DNA of 64,000 nt from contig NZ_JAUSYL010000001.1 in assembly GCF_030816895.1 (NCBI RefSeq), forward strand, positions 2,418,001-2,482,000. Reading direction: 5' to 3'. Position 1 is the stretch's first letter. Every line of letters starts with the position of its first letter. Origin of the DNA: Clavibacter sp. B3I6 (GTDB lineage Bacteria > Actinomycetota > Actinomycetes > Actinomycetales > Microbacteriaceae). A model generated the notes under the pieces. The model saw only the letters and a list, made by a program, of their open reading frames with translations. It searched no databases and was not told where the DNA came from. This document shows positions 7,495 to 15,665 of the stretch, piece after piece. A program made the translations under genes and the position numbers.

Positions 7495-8523
7495 GTGAAC
7501 ATCACCCCCACGACCTGGCTCATCACGATCGCGGTCACGATCGCCTTCTTCGTCTACGAGTTCTTCACCCACGTGCGGAAGCCGCACGAGCCCACCATCG
7601 GCGAGTCCGCCCGCTGGTCCGCCTTCTACATCGGCCTCGCGCTCGCCTTCGGCGTCGGCATCGGCCTCACCAGCGGCTGGGGCTACGGCGGCGAGTACTT
7701 CGCGGGGTACCTCACGGAGAAGGCCCTGTCGATCGACAACCTCTTCGTGTTCCTGCTGATCATGACCGGGTTCGCGGTGCCGCGGAAGTACCAGCAGAAG
7801 GTGCTGATGATCGGCATCGTCATCGCGCTGATCATGCGCGCGGGCTTCATCGCCCTCGGCGCCGCGCTCATCGAGAACTTCTCCTGGGTCTTCTACATCT
7901 TCGGCGCGCTGCTGTTCGTGCTCGCGTACCAGCAGCTGAAGGGCGACCACGGCGGCAACGCGGCGGACAACATGTTCGTGCGGATCGCCCGCCGGATCCT
8001 GCCCGTCCACGACGACTTCGTCGGCGACCGCTTCACCACCAAGATCGACGGCAAGCGCTTCGTCACGCCGCTCCTGCTCTGCGTCATCGCGATCGGCTTC
8101 GTCGACCTGGTGTTCGCGCTCGACTCGATCCCCGCCATCTACGGCCTCACGAACGAGGCGTACATCGTGTTCACCGCGAACGCCTTCGCGCTGATGGGCC
8201 TCCGCCAGCTGTACTTCCTCATCGGCGGCCTGCTCGAGCGCCTCGTGTACCTGTCGCAGGGCCTCGCGGTCATCCTCGCGTTCATCGGCGCGAAGCTCGT
8301 GCTGCACGCGATGCACGTCAACGAGCTGCCCTTCATCAACGGCGGCGAGCCGATGCTGTGGGCGCCCGAGATCCCGATCTGGTTCTCGCTCCTGTTCATC
8401 GGCGCGACCATCACGGTCGCCACCGTGGCGAGCCTCGCGAAGACCCGTGGCGACAAGGAGAAGAAGGACCGCGCGAAGGTGGACGGCGCGCCCGTCACCC
8501 GCGCGACGGACGAGGGGCACTAG
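7495..8523 (+). CDS. TerC/Alx family membrane protein
   Basis: A 342-residue protein with nine or so membrane segments and the TerC family signatures EKALSIDNLFVFLLIM and VFALDSIPAIYGLTNEAYIVFTANAFALMGLRQLYFL, whose acidic residues lie in the membrane. Alx/TerC proteins are linked to manganese efflux and metal loading of secreted proteins. The start is GTG 7495; CCCGGAGACCCCC upstream gives a weak ribosome site. No tellurite-resistance partners (TerD, TerZ) are nearby, so a housekeeping manganese role is more likely. A 6-bp GC-rich hairpin lies at about 7398-7413 in the leader. I could not match it to the manganese riboswitch. Confidence 0.88.
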   Translation: MNITPTTWLITIAVTIAFFVYEFFTHVRKPHEPTIGESARWSAFYIGLALAFGVGIGLTSGWGYGGEYFAGYLTEKALSIDNLFVFLLIMTGFAVPRKYQQKVLMIGIVIALIMRAGFIALGAALIENFSWVFYIFGALLFVLAYQQLKGDHGGNAADNMFVRIARRILPVHDDFVGDRFTTKIDGKRFVTPLLLCVIAIGFVDLVFALDSIPAIYGLTNEAYIVFTANAFALMGLRQLYFLIGGLLERLVYLSQGLAVILAFIGAKLVLHAMHVNELPFINGGEPMLWAPEIPIWFSLLFIGATITVATVASLAKTRGDKEKKDRAKVDGAPVTRATDEGH

Positions 8524-8597
8524 CCCTCCCGCACGACCCGCGACGATCGACGGGCCCGGCGCAGGACGCGTCGGGTCCGTCGTCGTCCGCCGGGCGG

Positions 8598-9290
8598 TCA
8601 GCGCGACAGGAGGGTGGCCGGCTGCACCTCGGTGACCCGGCCGTGGGCGATGTGCAGCCGTCGCTCCGCCCGGCGCGCGACGGCGGAGTCGTGCGTGACG
8701 AGCACCAGCGTGAGCCCGCGCTCCCGCCACAGCCCCTCGAGGAGGGCCATGATCTCGTCACGCGTCTCCTCGTCGAGGTTGCCGGTGGGCTCGTCGGCGA
8801 GGAGCACGGTCGGCTCCTTCACGAGCGCGCGGGCGATCGCGACGCGCTGCTGCTGACCGCCGGACAGCTGCGACGGCAGGTGGTCGGCGCGCTCGCCGAG
8901 CCCGACGAGCTCCAGCGCCGCCGTCGCGCGAGACCGGCGCTCGGCGGTGGCGACGCGCAGCGGCTCGAGCGCGGTCTCGACGTTCTCCCGGGCGCTGAGC
9001 GTCGGGATCAGGTTGAAGCCCTGGAACACGAACCCGATCTGCGTGGCCCGCACCTCGGCGAGCCGGCGGTCGCCCGCGGTGGAGAGGTCGTCACCCCCGA
9101 GCGTGACGGTGCCGGAGGAGGGGCGGTCGAGCGCGCCGAGCATCTGCAGCAGCGTCGACTTGCCGCCGCCGGTGGGGCCCTGGATGGCGACGAGCTGCCC
9201 GTCGGGGATCTCGAGGGTCACGCCCTCGAGGGCGGTGATGGTGGTCGCGCCCTGGCGGTAGGTCTTGCGGACGTCGTGGAGCGTGTACAT
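8598..9290 (-). CDS. ABC transporter ATP-binding protein (MacB/LolD type)
   Basis: A 230-residue ATPase with Walker A GPTGGGKSTLL, the MacB/LolD insertion GFVFQGFNLIPTLSARENVE, signature LSGGQQQRVAIARAL, Walker B LLADEPTGNLDEET and H-loop VTHD. The start is ATG 9290, with AAGGACCACC before it. It lies 35 bases after the FtsX-type permease and is in the same operon. With the two-component system on the other side of 10813-10998, it resembles systems that sense and remove peptides or envelope-active compounds; the substrate is inference. Confidence 0.9.
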   Translation of the reverse strand: MYTLHDVRKTYRQGATTITALEGVTLEIPDGQLVAIQGPTGGGKSTLLQMLGALDRPSSGTVTLGGDDLSTAGDRRLAEVRATQIGFVFQGFNLIPTLSARENVETALEPLRVATAERRSRATAALELVGLGERADHLPSQLSGGQQQRVAIARALVKEPTVLLADEPTGNLDEETRDEIMALLEGLWRERGLTLVLVTHDSAVARRAERRLHIAHGRVTEVQPATLLSR

Positions 9291-9325
9291 GGTGGTCCTT
9301 CCGTGTGCGGGTGGGGTGGGGTGGA

Positions 9326-10813
9326 TCAGGCGACGGAGCGGAGCGCCTCGGCGGGACGGAGCCGCGACGCGCGCCACCCGCCGACCCCGCCGGCGAGGAG
9401 GCCGCCGAGGACGGACAGGCCGACGGCCACGAGGATCACGGAGGCCGTGACGGGCGCATGGAGCACGACGTCGGTCGTGGCGGCGGCGACCTGGGGGCCT
9501 CCGAAGCCGCCGCCCGCCGCACCGCCCGGCATCCCGCCGGGTCCCGTGGTGGCGGCCGCGGATCCCGCGGAGAGCGTCGGCGCCATGACGTCGACGACGA
9601 GCACCGCGCCGAGCCCGACGACCACGCCGAGCGCGCCGCCCATGAGCCCCTGCACGAGCGACTCGCCCGCGACCTGGCGCACGATGCGCCGGTCGCTCCA
9701 GCCGATGGCCTTGAGCGTCCCGAACTCGCGGGTGCGGCGGGAGACGCCGGAGACGGTCAGCAGGATCGCGATGGCGAACGCGGCCGCCAGCACCAGGAGC
9801 GACAGCCACGTGCCGAGGCTCGCGATGAGCGACGACGCGGTGGAGAGGGATCCGGACACGCTCGACGCGAGGTCCTCCTGCGTGCTCACGGTCGCGTCGG
9901 GCAGGACGCCCTCGATCGCGGTCTTCACCGCGGGGATGTCGGTGGAGGAGGCGGCCGTCACGGAGACGGTGGAGATCTGCCCGTCCAGCCCGGCGAGCGC
10001 CTGGGCGACGTCGAGCGGGATGTAGGCGTTCGACGCGGTCTCGGCGTCGGATCCGGTGGGCGCGACGATGCCGACGATCGCGAAGTCGGTCCCCGCGATG
10101 GCGAGCGTGCCGCCGACGGCCAGGTCGGTGCCGGTCGCGTAGGTCTCGTCGAGCACGACCACGTCGGATCCTGCGTCGTCGGCGGTGAGCGCGCGGCCGT
10201 CCACGAGGGTCGTGGCGGTGAGGGGGCCGACGGCGTCGGCGCTGGGATCCACGCCCGTCACCCCGAACGAGTCGACGGAGAAGGCGCTGCCGCCCGCGCC
10301 GTCCGCGCCGCCGGTGGGCGGGGTCGCGCCCGCGCCGGGAGCGGTGCCGTCCGCGGCGCCGTCGGTGCCGGTGCCGGTGCCGACCTGGCCGGGGATCCGC
10401 CCGCTGAACGACGTGTTGGTGAGCGTGAGGGTGCCGGCCGCCGCGGAGACGCCGTCGAGGCCGGCGACGGTGTCGACGGCGTCCGCGTCGAAGGTCGACG
10501 TGCCGCGTCCGGCGACGAGCCGCGCGGTGCTGACGTCGGTGGAGCCGTCGGACGTAGTGCCGTCCTCCGCGCCGAACTGGAAGTCCTGACCGGGGCCGCT
10601 GCCCTCGGTGGGCGGCTCGGCGGCCTGCGTGACGGTGACGTCGGTGCCGACCCCGTAGACGGAGGAGAGCACCTGCGACTGCGCGGCCCGGACCCCTCCC
10701 GACACGGCGTCGACGACGATGACGAGGGCGATGGCGAGCGCCATCCCGATCGCGATGATGGCTGACTGCTTCCGGCGCTGCGTGAGCTCGCGCCGGAGGT
10801 ACGTTCCGAACAT
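9326..10813 (-). CDS. FtsX/MacB-type ABC permease
   Basis: A 495-residue permease. It has one N-terminal membrane helix (AIIAIGMALAIALVIVVDAV), an extracytoplasmic region of about 300 residues rich in Thr, Ser, Gly and Asp with a glycine-proline linker, and then three helices in the C-terminal FtsX domain (WLSLLVLAAAFAIAILLTVSGV, GLMGGALGVVVGLGAVLVVDV, VTASVILVAVGLSVLGGLLAGGV). This 1+3 topology is that of MacB-type transporters. ATG 10813 follows CCAGGAGGACC. Its promoter region is shared with the divergent response regulator and holds 11-bp phased repeats. Confidence 0.88.
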   Translation of the reverse strand: MFGTYLRRELTQRRKQSAIIAIGMALAIALVIVVDAVSGGVRAAQSQVLSSVYGVGTDVTVTQAAEPPTEGSGPGQDFQFGAEDGTTSDGSTDVSTARLVAGRGTSTFDADAVDTVAGLDGVSAAAGTLTLTNTSFSGRIPGQVGTGTGTDGAADGTAPGAGATPPTGGADGAGGSAFSVDSFGVTGVDPSADAVGPLTATTLVDGRALTADDAGSDVVVLDETYATGTDLAVGGTLAIAGTDFAIVGIVAPTGSDAETASNAYIPLDVAQALAGLDGQISTVSVTAASSTDIPAVKTAIEGVLPDATVSTQEDLASSVSGSLSTASSLIASLGTWLSLLVLAAAFAIAILLTVSGVSRRTREFGTLKAIGWSDRRIVRQVAGESLVQGLMGGALGVVVGLGAVLVVDVMAPTLSAGSAAATTGPGGMPGGAAGGGFGGPQVAAATTDVVLHAPVTASVILVAVGLSVLGGLLAGGVGGWRASRLRPAEALRSVA

Positions 10814-10897
10814 GGGTCCTCCTGGTGGGTGTCCTCGGACGCTAGGGAGGCCTGGCAAGCGGACGCCCAGCCGGGTCTGGGAGGCCGCCCGCGCTCG

Positions 10898-10984
10898 CCA
10901 TGAGGACACCATGAGCCGAGCGCCGGCTCGCGCGCGGAGGTGGACGCTGTGCCCGCCCATGGCTGGTCCATAGCCGCCTCATAG
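10898..10984. promoter_or_regulatory. 11-bp phased direct repeats between ABC operon and response regulator
   Basis: CCATGAG occurs at 10898-10904 and again at 10909-10915, exactly 11 bases apart. A second group CCATGG, CCATAG and TCATAG begins at 10957, 10968 and 10979, again in 11-base steps. OmpR/PhoB-family regulators bind direct repeats with this helical phasing. The region lies between the divergent FtsX permease and the response regulator, so I infer binding sites for that regulator. The last repeat ends 14 bases before the regulator start, consistent with autoregulation. Confidence 0.5.
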
Positions 10985-10997
10985 GGAACTCCGCAGA

Positions 10998-11768
10998 ATG
11001 GATCCCGTGACCACGACCCCGCCCTCCGGCTTCCAGCCCGCCGCCGCCCCGCAGCCCCGCCTCACCCGCGCTGACGGGTCGCCCATCCGGGTGCTCGTCG
11101 TCGACGACGAGGCGTCCCTCACCGACCTGCTGCAGATGGCGCTCCGGTACGAGGGCTGGCAGGTCCGCACCGCCGAGGACGGGTACCAGGCGCTCGCCGC
11201 CGCGCGCGAGTTCAAGCCGGACGCCGTGGTGCTCGACATCATGCTTCCGGACCTCGACGGCCTCCAGGTGCTGTCGCGGCTGCGGGCCGACGCCGAGGAC
11301 ATCCCCGTCCTCTTCCTCACCGCGAAGGACTCCCTCGACGACCGGCTCGCCGGCCTCACCGCCGGGGGCGACGACTACGTCACCAAGCCGTTCAGCCTGG
11401 AGGAGGTCGTCGCCCGGCTGCGCGGGCTCATCCGCCGGTCGACGCTCGTGGTCAGCGACAGCGTGGACCCGGTGCTCCGCGTGGGCGACCTCGCGCTCGA
11501 CGAGGACAGCCACGAGGTCAGCCGCGCCGGCGACCCCATCGAGCTCACCGCCACCGAGTTCGAGCTGCTGCGCTACCTGATGCGGAACCCGCGCCGCGTG
11601 CTCAGCAAGCTGCAGATCCTCGACCGGGTGTGGAGCTACGACTTCGGCGGCAAGTCGAGCGTGGTCGAGATCTACATCTCCTACCTCCGCCGGAAGATCG
11701 ACGCCGGCCGGAACCCCATGATCCACACGGTGCGCGGCAGCGGCTACATGCTGAAGGCCGCGGAGTGA
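10998..11768 (+). CDS. OmpR/PhoB-family response regulator
   Basis: A 256-residue regulator. Receiver domain: VLVVDDEASLTDLL, phospho-acceptor Asp near residue 80 in DAVVLDIMLPDLDG, LFLTAKD, and DDYVTKPFSLEEVVARL. The C-terminal winged helix ends in RRVLSKLQILDRVWSYDFGGKSSVVEIYISYLRRKID. This arrangement resembles the actinobacterial MprA/TcrA group. An unstructured stretch of about 30 residues precedes the receiver. There is no good ribosome site before ATG 10998. The stop overlaps the kinase GTG (GTGA). It probably controls the adjacent ABC exporter. Confidence 0.92.
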   Translation: MDPVTTTPPSGFQPAAAPQPRLTRADGSPIRVLVVDDEASLTDLLQMALRYEGWQVRTAEDGYQALAAAREFKPDAVVLDIMLPDLDGLQVLSRLRADAEDIPVLFLTAKDSLDDRLAGLTAGGDDYVTKPFSLEEVVARLRGLIRRSTLVVSDSVDPVLRVGDLALDEDSHEVSRAGDPIELTATEFELLRYLMRNPRRVLSKLQILDRVWSYDFGGKSSVVEIYISYLRRKIDAGRNPMIHTVRGSGYMLKAAE

Positions 11769-13408
11769 TCGACCGGCTGCGCACCCGGCTGGCCGCGGCG
11801 GCGGGCGGGATGACCCTGCGTCGCCGGCTCGTCCTCAGCGTCGTGGGGCTGCTGGCGCTCGCGAGCATCCTCATCGGCGCGGTCAGCATCCTCGCCCTGC
11901 AGGCGTCGCTCGTGCAGCAGGTCGACGAGCAGCTGCGCGCCACCGCGTCGCGCTCCCAGAGCTTCGTGGACCGGGATCCGGACGACTACGGGAGCTTCCC
12001 CGGCGCCCCTCCCGGCGGCCTCGGCGCGTTCGGGCAGCAGGTCGGCACGATCAGCGCGACCATCGTCGGCGGCGTGGTCACGGGCGGCTACATCGCCGAC
12101 CGCGACGCGGCCGAGGGCGAGCCGGGCGGCGCGGGCGCGGTGGCGCTCACGGAGCGCCAGAGCCAGCTGCTGCAGAGCGTGCCCACCGACGAGGTGCCGC
12201 GGACGGTCGACCTCGGCGGCGCGCTCGGCCGGTACCGGCTCGTCGGCGACACCTCCTCGACGGGCGCGGCCCTCGTCACGGGCCTCCCGCTGAAGCCCGC
12301 CGACGACGTGGTCGAGCAGCTCGTCGTCGTGATCACGGTGGTCGCCGCGATCACGCTCGCGCTCGCGGCGTTCGTGGGCGCGCTCATCGTGCGGCGGGCG
12401 CTGCGTCCGCTCGACCGGGTCGTCGACACGGCGACCCACGTGGCCGCGCTGGAGCTCGACCGCGGCGACGTCGCGCTCGAGGCCCGCGTGCCCGCGTCCG
12501 ACACGGACGAGCGCACCGAGGTCGGCCGGGTGGGCGCCGCGCTCAACGGCCTGCTCGGGCACGTCGCGGCGGCGCTGTCGTCGCGGCAGGCCAGCGAGGC
12601 GAAGGTGCGGCGCTTCGTGTCGGACGCGAGCCACGAGCTGCGCACGCCGCTCGCCTCCATCCGCGGCTACGCCGAGCTCACCCGGCGCGGGCCGCACCAG
12701 CTGCCCGAGGATGTCACGCACTCGCTGTCCCGCATCGAGTCCGAGTCGGTGCGGATGACGACCATCGTCGAGGACCTGCTGCTCCTCGCGCGCCTCGACG
12801 AGGGGCGGGAGCTCGAGTCGGACCCGGTCGACGTGACGCGGATCCTGCTCGACACGGTCGGCGACGCGAGCGCCGCCGGCCCCGACCACGACTGGGACCT
12901 CGACCTGCCCGAGGAGCCCGTGACCGTCCCCGGGGACGACGCCCGCCTCCGCCAGGTCGTCGTCAACCTCCTCGCGAACGCGCGGACGCACACGCCGGCG
13001 GGCACGCGCGTCGTGGCGTCGCTCGCGGTCGAGGGATCCGGACCGGACGCGCACGCCGTGATCCGCGTCACCGACGACGGCCCCGGCATCCCGCCCGTGC
13101 TGCAGGACACCCTGTTCGAGCGCTTCGTGCGCGGCGACGGATCCCGCGCCCGGTCGACGGGTGGCACGGGCCTCGGGCTCGCGATCGCGCAGGCCATCGT
13201 GTCGGCGCACCAGGGCGCCCTCTGGGTCGAGTCGGAGCCGGGCCGCACCGTCTTCGGGGTGCGGCTGCCGGTGGTGCGGCGGGTGGGGGAGATGCGGGCG
13301 GCATCGGGTGCGCCCGCCGCCTCCCTGCCGGCCGGAGGCTCGGACCGCTGGGCCGCGCCGACGGGCGCACCCCTCGCGGACCGTCCCGGCCCGCGGTCGG
13401 CGGGCTGA
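11765..13408 (+). CDS. Membrane sensor histidine kinase
   Basis: A 547-residue kinase. It has a first membrane helix (residues about 22-45), an extracellular loop with a glycine/proline-rich middle, a second helix (VVVITVVAAITLALAAFVGALIV), a HAMP domain, the HisKA helix FVSDASHELRTPLASIRGYAELTRR with its phospho-histidine near residue 290, and an HATPase with N box VVNLLANARTHTPAG, G1 DDGPGIP and G2 GTGLGLAIAQAI. GTG 11765 sits in the regulator stop codon. A Pro/Ala-rich tail of about 45 residues follows the catalytic domain. It is the cognate kinase of the upstream regulator by operon structure. Confidence 0.92.
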   Translation: MIDRLRTRLAAAAGGMTLRRRLVLSVVGLLALASILIGAVSILALQASLVQQVDEQLRATASRSQSFVDRDPDDYGSFPGAPPGGLGAFGQQVGTISATIVGGVVTGGYIADRDAAEGEPGGAGAVALTERQSQLLQSVPTDEVPRTVDLGGALGRYRLVGDTSSTGAALVTGLPLKPADDVVEQLVVVITVVAAITLALAAFVGALIVRRALRPLDRVVDTATHVAALELDRGDVALEARVPASDTDERTEVGRVGAALNGLLGHVAAALSSRQASEAKVRRFVSDASHELRTPLASIRGYAELTRRGPHQLPEDVTHSLSRIESESVRMTTIVEDLLLLARLDEGRELESDPVDVTRILLDTVGDASAAGPDHDWDLDLPEEPVTVPGDDARLRQVVVNLLANARTHTPAGTRVVASLAVEGSGPDAHAVIRVTDDGPGIPPVLQDTLFERFVRGDGSRARSTGGTGLGLAIAQAIVSAHQGALWVESEPGRTVFGVRLPVVRRVGEMRAASGAPAASLPAGGSDRWAAPTGAPLADRPGPRSAG

Positions 13409-13409
13409 C

Positions 13410-13670
13410 ATGGATCCCGTCCGCCGCCTCATGTTCTGGCTGCGCGTGCCGTTCGTCGCGGACGCGGCGCTCGTGGTCATCGGGGTCGCGCTGCTCGTCG
13501 GCGGCGACGGGGTCGGGTGGTGGGTGCTCGCGTTCGCGGGGCTGCGCGCGGTCGTCGGCGTCGTGGCGATCGTGTGGATCGCGCCGCGGATGATCGCCCG
13601 GCTCGCCCCGGCGCCCGAGCCGCCCGCCCCCGAGCCGCCCGCCCCCGCTCCCGGAACCGCCCGTCGCTAG
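13410..13670 (+). CDS. Small membrane protein of unknown function
   Basis: An 86-residue protein starting one base after the kinase stop (ATG 13410). It has two hydrophobic helices, FVADAALVVIGVALLVGG and GWWVLAFAGLRAVVGVVAIVWIA, followed by a short tail of repeated PEPPAP units. No family is recognized. The tight coupling suggests that it belongs to the two-component operon, perhaps as a small accessory to the kinase. Its TAG stop doubles as the first half of a TAGGCT -10 box (13668-13673) for the next gene. Confidence 0.65.
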   Translation: MDPVRRLMFWLRVPFVADAALVVIGVALLVGGDGVGWWVLAFAGLRAVVGVVAIVWIAPRMIARLAPAPEPPAPEPPAPAPGTARR

Positions 13671-13720
13671 GCTGGACCCCTGATCCGGGCGCCCGAGCCG
13701 CGGGTCGAGAGGTCGTCATC

Positions 13721-14263
13721 GTGAGCGCAGAGCCAGTCGTCGTCGAGTCCGCGGAGCCCACGGGCGGCGTCACCGTGCGACGCGCGCGCACGGGGGACGT
13801 GCCGCGGATCCAGCAGCTCGTCGAGCCGCTCGTGATGGACGGGATCCTCCTCGGCAAGGACCTCGTCGTCCTCTACGAGAACGTGCAGGAGTTCCGGGTC
13901 GCGGTCGACGCGTCCGGCGAGGTCGTCGGCTGCGGCGCCCTGCACGTCATGTGGGAGGACCTCGGCGAGATCCGCACCCTCGCCGCCGCCCCGCACACAC
14001 GCGGCACCGGCGTCGGCCACGCGCTGCTCGAGCGCCTCGAGGACGACGCCCGCGAGCTCGGCCTCAGCCGCCTGTTCTGCCTGACCTTCGAGGTCGGCTT
14101 CTTCACCCGCCACGGCTACCACGAGGTCGCGGAGTCGATCATCGCGCAGGAGATCTACTACGAGATGCTCCGCTCGCACGACGAGGGCATCGCCGAGTTC
14201 CTCGACCTCTCCCGGGTGAAGCCGAACACCCTCGGCAACACCCGGATGCTCAAGGCGCTCTGA
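13721..14263 (+). CDS. argA: GNAT acetyltransferase, amino-acid N-acetyltransferase (NAGS-like)
   Basis: A 180-residue GNAT of the short N-acetylglutamate synthase type, which acetylates glutamate in the first step of arginine synthesis. The acetyl-CoA loop is AAAPHTRGTGVGHALLERL. The segments LVEPLVMDGILLGKDLVVLYENVQEF, CGALHVMWEDLGEIRTLAA and LSRLFCLTFEVGFFTRHGYHEV are typical of actinobacterial stand-alone NAGS. I chose GTG 13721, preceded by GAGAGG; TAGGCT at 13668-13673 is the probable -10. The C-terminus ends VKPNTLGNTRMLKAL, also familiar from this group. No other arginine genes are in the window. Confidence 0.8.
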   Translation: MSAEPVVVESAEPTGGVTVRRARTGDVPRIQQLVEPLVMDGILLGKDLVVLYENVQEFRVAVDASGEVVGCGALHVMWEDLGEIRTLAAAPHTRGTGVGHALLERLEDDARELGLSRLFCLTFEVGFFTRHGYHEVAESIIAQEIYYEMLRSHDEGIAEFLDLSRVKPNTLGNTRMLKAL

Positions 14264-14303
14264 CCGGCGGGCGCGCCGACCCGACCCGGTGCGCGGGCGA
14301 CCG

Positions 14304-14309
14304 TAGCCT
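14304..14309 (+). promoter_or_regulatory. -10 box TAGCCT of a leaderless gene
   Basis: TAGCCT ends six bases before ATG 14316, which places the transcription start at or beside the start codon. The gene has no ribosome site, in line with a leaderless message. Confidence 0.5.
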
Positions 14310-14315
14310 GTCGTC

Positions 14316-14978
14316 ATGTCCTCGACCTCGCCCGGAGGCCGCCCGTCCGCGGCTGTGTACCGCCGCCGCCGTCTGCTCGCGCTGCTCGTCCTGGTGGCCG
14401 TGATCGCCGTCGTCGTGATCATCGTCTCGAACCTCGGCCGCGGCACGGCCGACACCGCGGCTCCCGGCGCCACCCCGAGCGCGGAGGCCGCGGACGGCGG
14501 CTCGGACGCCGCCTCCGACGCGGCACCTGCTCCCACCCCGAGCGCGAGCGCCGGCACCGTGACGAACGCCGACGGATCCTGCGCCGCGGGCCAGCTGGCC
14601 GTCACGCCCATCACCGACGCCGCGTCCTACCAGGCGGGCGTGCTGCCCAAGCTGTCGTTCACCGTCACGAACACGGGCAGTGAGCCCTGCACCGCGAACC
14701 TCGGCACGACGACGCAGGTCTTCACGATCTCGAGCGGATCCGACGTCTACTGGAAGTCCACCGACTGCCAGACGGGCGCGGAGGACGCGCAGGTCGAGCT
14801 CGCGGCCCGCACGCCGCAGACCTCGTCGCCGTTCGAGTGGTCGCGCCAGCGCTCGTCCACCACCACGTGCCAGGAGCAGGATCGCCCGGCCGTCCCCGCC
14901 GGCGGCGCGACGTACACGCTGTCGGTCGAGGTGGCCGGCGTGGAGAGCGCGGAGCCGAAGTCGTTCCTGCTGTACTGA
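14316..14978 (+). CDS. Membrane-anchored secreted protein, DUF4232-like
   Basis: A 220-residue protein with an uncleaved-looking N-terminal helix (LLALLVLVAVIAVVVIIVSNL) after a basic stretch, then an Ala/Ser/Asp/Pro-rich linker to about residue 85. A globular domain follows with paired cysteines (SCAAGQ, EPCTANLG, STDCQTG, TTTCQEQ) and FTVTNTGSEPC and GGATYTLSVEV strands. The pattern resembles DUF4232-type immunoglobulin-like domains of actinobacterial cell-surface proteins. The role is unknown. It appears to be transcribed alone from a leaderless promoter. Confidence 0.7.
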   Translation: MSSTSPGGRPSAAVYRRRRLLALLVLVAVIAVVVIIVSNLGRGTADTAAPGATPSAEAADGGSDAASDAAPAPTPSASAGTVTNADGSCAAGQLAVTPITDAASYQAGVLPKLSFTVTNTGSEPCTANLGTTTQVFTISSGSDVYWKSTDCQTGAEDAQVELAARTPQTSSPFEWSRQRSSTTTCQEQDRPAVPAGGATYTLSVEVAGVESAEPKSFLLY

Positions 14979-15018
14979 CCGGCGCCGCCCGTGCGGCGCA
15001 GATGACCACGGTTCTCGA

Positions 15019-15060
15019 TTGGATGCACGCATTGCCATTCATGCATATCTCTGTCATCCT
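15019..15060 (+). promoter_or_regulatory. AT-rich promoter/operator region of the His-rich peptide
   Basis: This 40-base patch is far richer in A and T than its surroundings. It holds ATGCA (15023-15027) and TGCAT (15042-15046) as outward arms of a loose dyad, and TTGCCA and CATATC promoter-like hexamers. Its position upstream of a His-rich metal-binding peptide suggests a metal-responsive promoter. It does not match a canonical Zur box, so the regulator cannot be named. Confidence 0.3.
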
Positions 15061-15087
15061 GGTGCTCCACCCACGGAAGGACGCACC

Positions 15088-15246
15088 ATGACCGACACCA
15101 CCGAGACGCACGCCGAGCACTCCGTCGCCGAGCACCAGCACGGCGCCGACTGCGGTCACGAGACCGTCACGCACGAGGACCACGTGGACTTCGTCCACGA
15201 CGGCCACAAGCACGCCGAGCACGGCGACCACTACGACGAGCACTGA
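15088..15246 (+). CDS. Small His-rich metal-binding protein
   Basis: A 52-residue acidic peptide with 15 or so histidines and one cysteine, arranged as HGADCGHE, THEDHVDFVHDGHKHAEHGDHYDEH. Very similar small proteins are common in Actinobacteria next to ArsR-type regulators and are often labelled zinc transporter-related, though they have no membrane segment. It most likely binds Zn2+ or another divalent metal in the cytoplasm. ATG 15088 is preceded by GGAAGGA. A terminator follows at 15277-15307, and an ArsR regulator follows on the same strand. Confidence 0.75.
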   Translation: MTDTTETHAEHSVAEHQHGADCGHETVTHEDHVDFVHDGHKHAEHGDHYDEH

Positions 15247-15276
15247 TCCGCCGCGCGGCATCGCGCGGTGATCGAG

Positions 15277-15307
15277 ACGGGGACCGGCCGCGAGGCCCGG
15301 TCCCCGT
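15277..15307 (+). terminator. GC-rich hairpin after the His-rich gene
   Basis: ACGGGGACCGG (15277-15287) pairs perfectly with 15297-15307 across a 9-base loop. No T-run follows, as is usual in this genome. It separates the metal-binding peptide from the -10 box TAGGAT (15313-15318) of the next gene. Confidence 0.6.
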
Positions 15308-15312
15308 CGTCG

Positions 15313-15318
15313 TAGGAT
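15313..15318 (+). promoter_or_regulatory. -10 box TAGGAT of the ArsR gene
   Basis: TAGGAT lies seven bases before ATG 15326 and there is no ribosome site, so the message is probably leaderless. Confidence 0.5.
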
Positions 15319-15325
15319 CAGGCAG

Positions 15326-15640
15326 ATGACCTACCCTCCCGCCGGCTTCGAGCAGGCAGCCGACCTCTTCAAGGTCCTGTCGTCGTCGTCCCGGCTGGGA
15401 CTCCTGGGCCTCCTGGCGTCGCGGCAGATGACGGTGTCCGAGCTCGTGGACGAGTCCGGGATGTCGCAGCCGCTCGTCTCGCAGCACCTGCGCGTGCTGC
15501 GGGCCTCCGGCCTCGTCACGGTGCAGCGCACCGGGCGGGTCGCCCACTACGAGGTGACGGACACGCACGTGAGCCACGTGGTGGACGACGCCGTCGCGCA
15601 CGTGCGCGAGCACGCGGCCGGCCCCGCCGACGCAGGCTGA
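15326..15640 (+). CDS. ArsR/SmtB-family metalloregulator
   Basis: A 104-residue winged-helix repressor. The segments ADLFKVLSSSSRLGLLGLLASRQMTVSELVDESGMSQPLVSQHLRVLRASGLVTVQRTGRVAHYEV give the helix-turn-helix and wing. The C-terminal helix VTDTHVSHVVDDAVAHVREH holds spaced Asp and His residues that match the alpha-5 zinc site of SmtB/CzrA-like sensors; there is no Cys site in the recognition helix. It therefore probably senses zinc and represses the His-rich peptide and perhaps a transporter elsewhere. The start is ATG 15326, six to seven bases after its -10 box. Confidence 0.88.
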   Translation: MTYPPAGFEQAADLFKVLSSSSRLGLLGLLASRQMTVSELVDESGMSQPLVSQHLRVLRASGLVTVQRTGRVAHYEVTDTHVSHVVDDAVAHVREHAAGPADAG

Positions 15641-15665
15641 GCGCGCCCGCCTCGCGGCCGCCGGA

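Noticed and set aside
7495..8523. A tellurite resistance operon
   Set aside because: TerC/Alx alone is present; no TerA, TerB, TerD or TerZ genes are nearby.
8598..10813. Assigning the exporter the name macAB
   Set aside because: There is no MacA adaptor, and the organism has no outer membrane; only the ATPase/permease type is similar.
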